A DNA stretch of 64,000 nt, taken from positions 43,585,119 through 43,649,118 of the forward strand of contig OZ038389.1 of the NCBI GenBank assembly GCA_964036045.1, written 5' to 3'. Shown piece by piece: positions 62,700-64,000 of the stretch. The translations under genes and the position numbers were made by a program. The stretch is from Eutreptiella sp. 'Long Island Sound 2002' (taxonomy: Eukaryota > Euglenozoa > Euglenophyceae > Eutreptiales > Eutreptiaceae). Numbering within the stretch: position 1 is the stretch's first letter; every line of letters begins with the position of its first letter. The notes under the pieces are model-generated. The model ran no database searches, was not told where the DNA came from, and was given only the letters and a program-made list of their open reading frames with translations.

Positions 62700-64000
62700 A
62701 ATTCATGAGAAAACATAGATAAATTCATAGGCTCTGCCCTGGATATGTCAGTTCTCAGTCGACTCAGGAAAAGATGAATTGGCTCACATTGGTAGGGGAT
62801 TGAGGGGTCCACTCCATAACCTGATTTAGTGTTTGGTTCCATAGGTCAAAATGTGTTATCACCACTTTTGGTTGGGCCAATACTAAGATAGAAATGCCTA
62901 TGTGCTCAGTGCATCTCTAATACAACTAGAGTATGCCTCAAAGCATTGGAAAAGCACTTTTTCTTACTCCCCCTCTGTGCTGTGGTGGCCACCACTGTCG
63001 CACCTTCAGGAAAAAGGGATTTTTTCTTGGCCTTTCCTTGATTTCCACATCTACTTTAAAATACCTATAGTTTCCCTCACACAGAAAAATGGGCGCTCAC
63101 CATGGCTGGCGCCTTTTTGCTGCTTTGTTTGTGACATTTCCTACAGAAAGCTCAGCGCTCATGGCGCTGCCGGGGTTCCTGTGGCTTGGTTGGGTTAGGT
63201 TGGGTGCATGCCAAAACCATGTGCATGTGCATCCCTCCCTCCAAGACGCAGCGCGACACTAACCCAACACCAGACTCTGTATGGACATCCGCTCCGGTTG
63301 TAAAAACCTGCTGGCGACCTGCTGTCCTGATCTTAGGGCAAAGGGAGTCGTCAAGAAATTAAATTGCCCCTTGGTGGGGTCTTGGGTTCTGCTCAGTCTC
63401 CTGGGTGCTGCTTTTCGGCCCAGAAAGCGGCCTACTCAGCGACGCTTTCGCGAGGATATCTGCAGAGGCAGGAATGGGAGAATTATGGACGAATCCACGC
63501 AAACGCGAACCGACAACACAAAAATCCGTCAAATGACGGCCTAGAATTTTTCTAAGACAACACACCTGAGCAGAATCCAATTGTGCATCAGAAGCACATT
63601 TTTATCAAAACTGTAGTCATCTCTCGATTTTTTGAATCAAGAAATTCCTACGCATAAAAAGGCGGCGCGCAGGAGCGGCTCCTAGCGAAGCGCCGGAAAA
63701 TACAGAAAAAATGAGATTATAAACGTATGTCTCACGTAGACTGGAAAATGACGAGACACACATTAATAAAAAAACATACAGATTCCACCCACACTGACAG
63801 TAAGAATCAAATATCCAAGAATTCGAAAATCAACGAAAAGACTTCAATGAATCAGATATAAACCTCAGGTGTGCTCGTCTCGTATGCAGCATGCACATTG
63901 CTCGTCTCGTGTCTCCGTGAACGAGTCTTGTAGCAGCGCTAACAAACGATAGAGGGCTAGATTAGAAAGATTGCAGATGATTGGAGGTCAGATCAGGGTG
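62700..64000. other. Intergenic sequence
   Basis: No gene supported on either strand. Confidence 0.45.

Overview
The window is eukaryotic nuclear DNA that is very rich in mobile elements. One clean intron-containing host gene (a membrane-anchored subtilase, GT-AG introns), Ty3/gypsy and short LTR retroelements, microsatellites and tandem satellites rule out a prokaryote. A decayed GAPDH fragment near 58.3 kb resembles the plastid GapA/B type, which hints at a photosynthetic lineage such as an alga. I cannot name the organism.

Layout. 1-3.3 kb: C-run satellite, TACTCAG palindromes and an 85-bp triplicate around a frameshifted zinc-cluster gene. 6.4-21.2 kb: a compact gene cluster. Four minus-strand units come first: a DDE-transposase-like gene, unknown gene A, coiled-coil gene B, and gene C, a 2-oxoglutarate dioxygenase with a zinc cluster. 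Two plus-strand units follow: an OTU protease-like gene and a DUF6729-like gene with a companion. The two groups diverge from a hairpin-rich centre at 15.1-16.7 kb. Almost every spacer in the cluster is filled with its own array of short GC-rich palindromes. 22.1-26.0 kb: subtilase gene. 26.2-35.2 kb: five full copies plus a partial copy of a 1.76-kb tandem unit with no recognised product. 37.2-39.5 kb: a complete 2.26-kb LTR element with perfect target-site duplication and an unknown ORF. 41.4-51.7 kb: a complete but mutated 10.3-kb chromodomain Ty3/gypsy element on the minus strand. 52.3-56.6 kb: an extremely GC-rich block ending in a short repeated tail and abutting an F-box-like repeat also found at 40.6 kb. 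57-64 kb: mostly non-coding, with the GAPDH relic, a 25-bp tandem repeat and a tRNA-derived motif.

Best candidate for something undescribed: the 6.4-21.2 kb divergent cluster. It combines a transposase-like gene, a nucleic-acid-modification-type dioxygenase, an OTU protease and gene-specific palindrome arrays, and may be one large DNA transposon. Terminal repeats were not found, so the single-element reading is inference. Second candidates are two features of the gypsy element: its gag begins inside the LTR and reads through the primer-binding site, and it carries a Dam-like methyltransferase domain between protease and reverse transcriptase.
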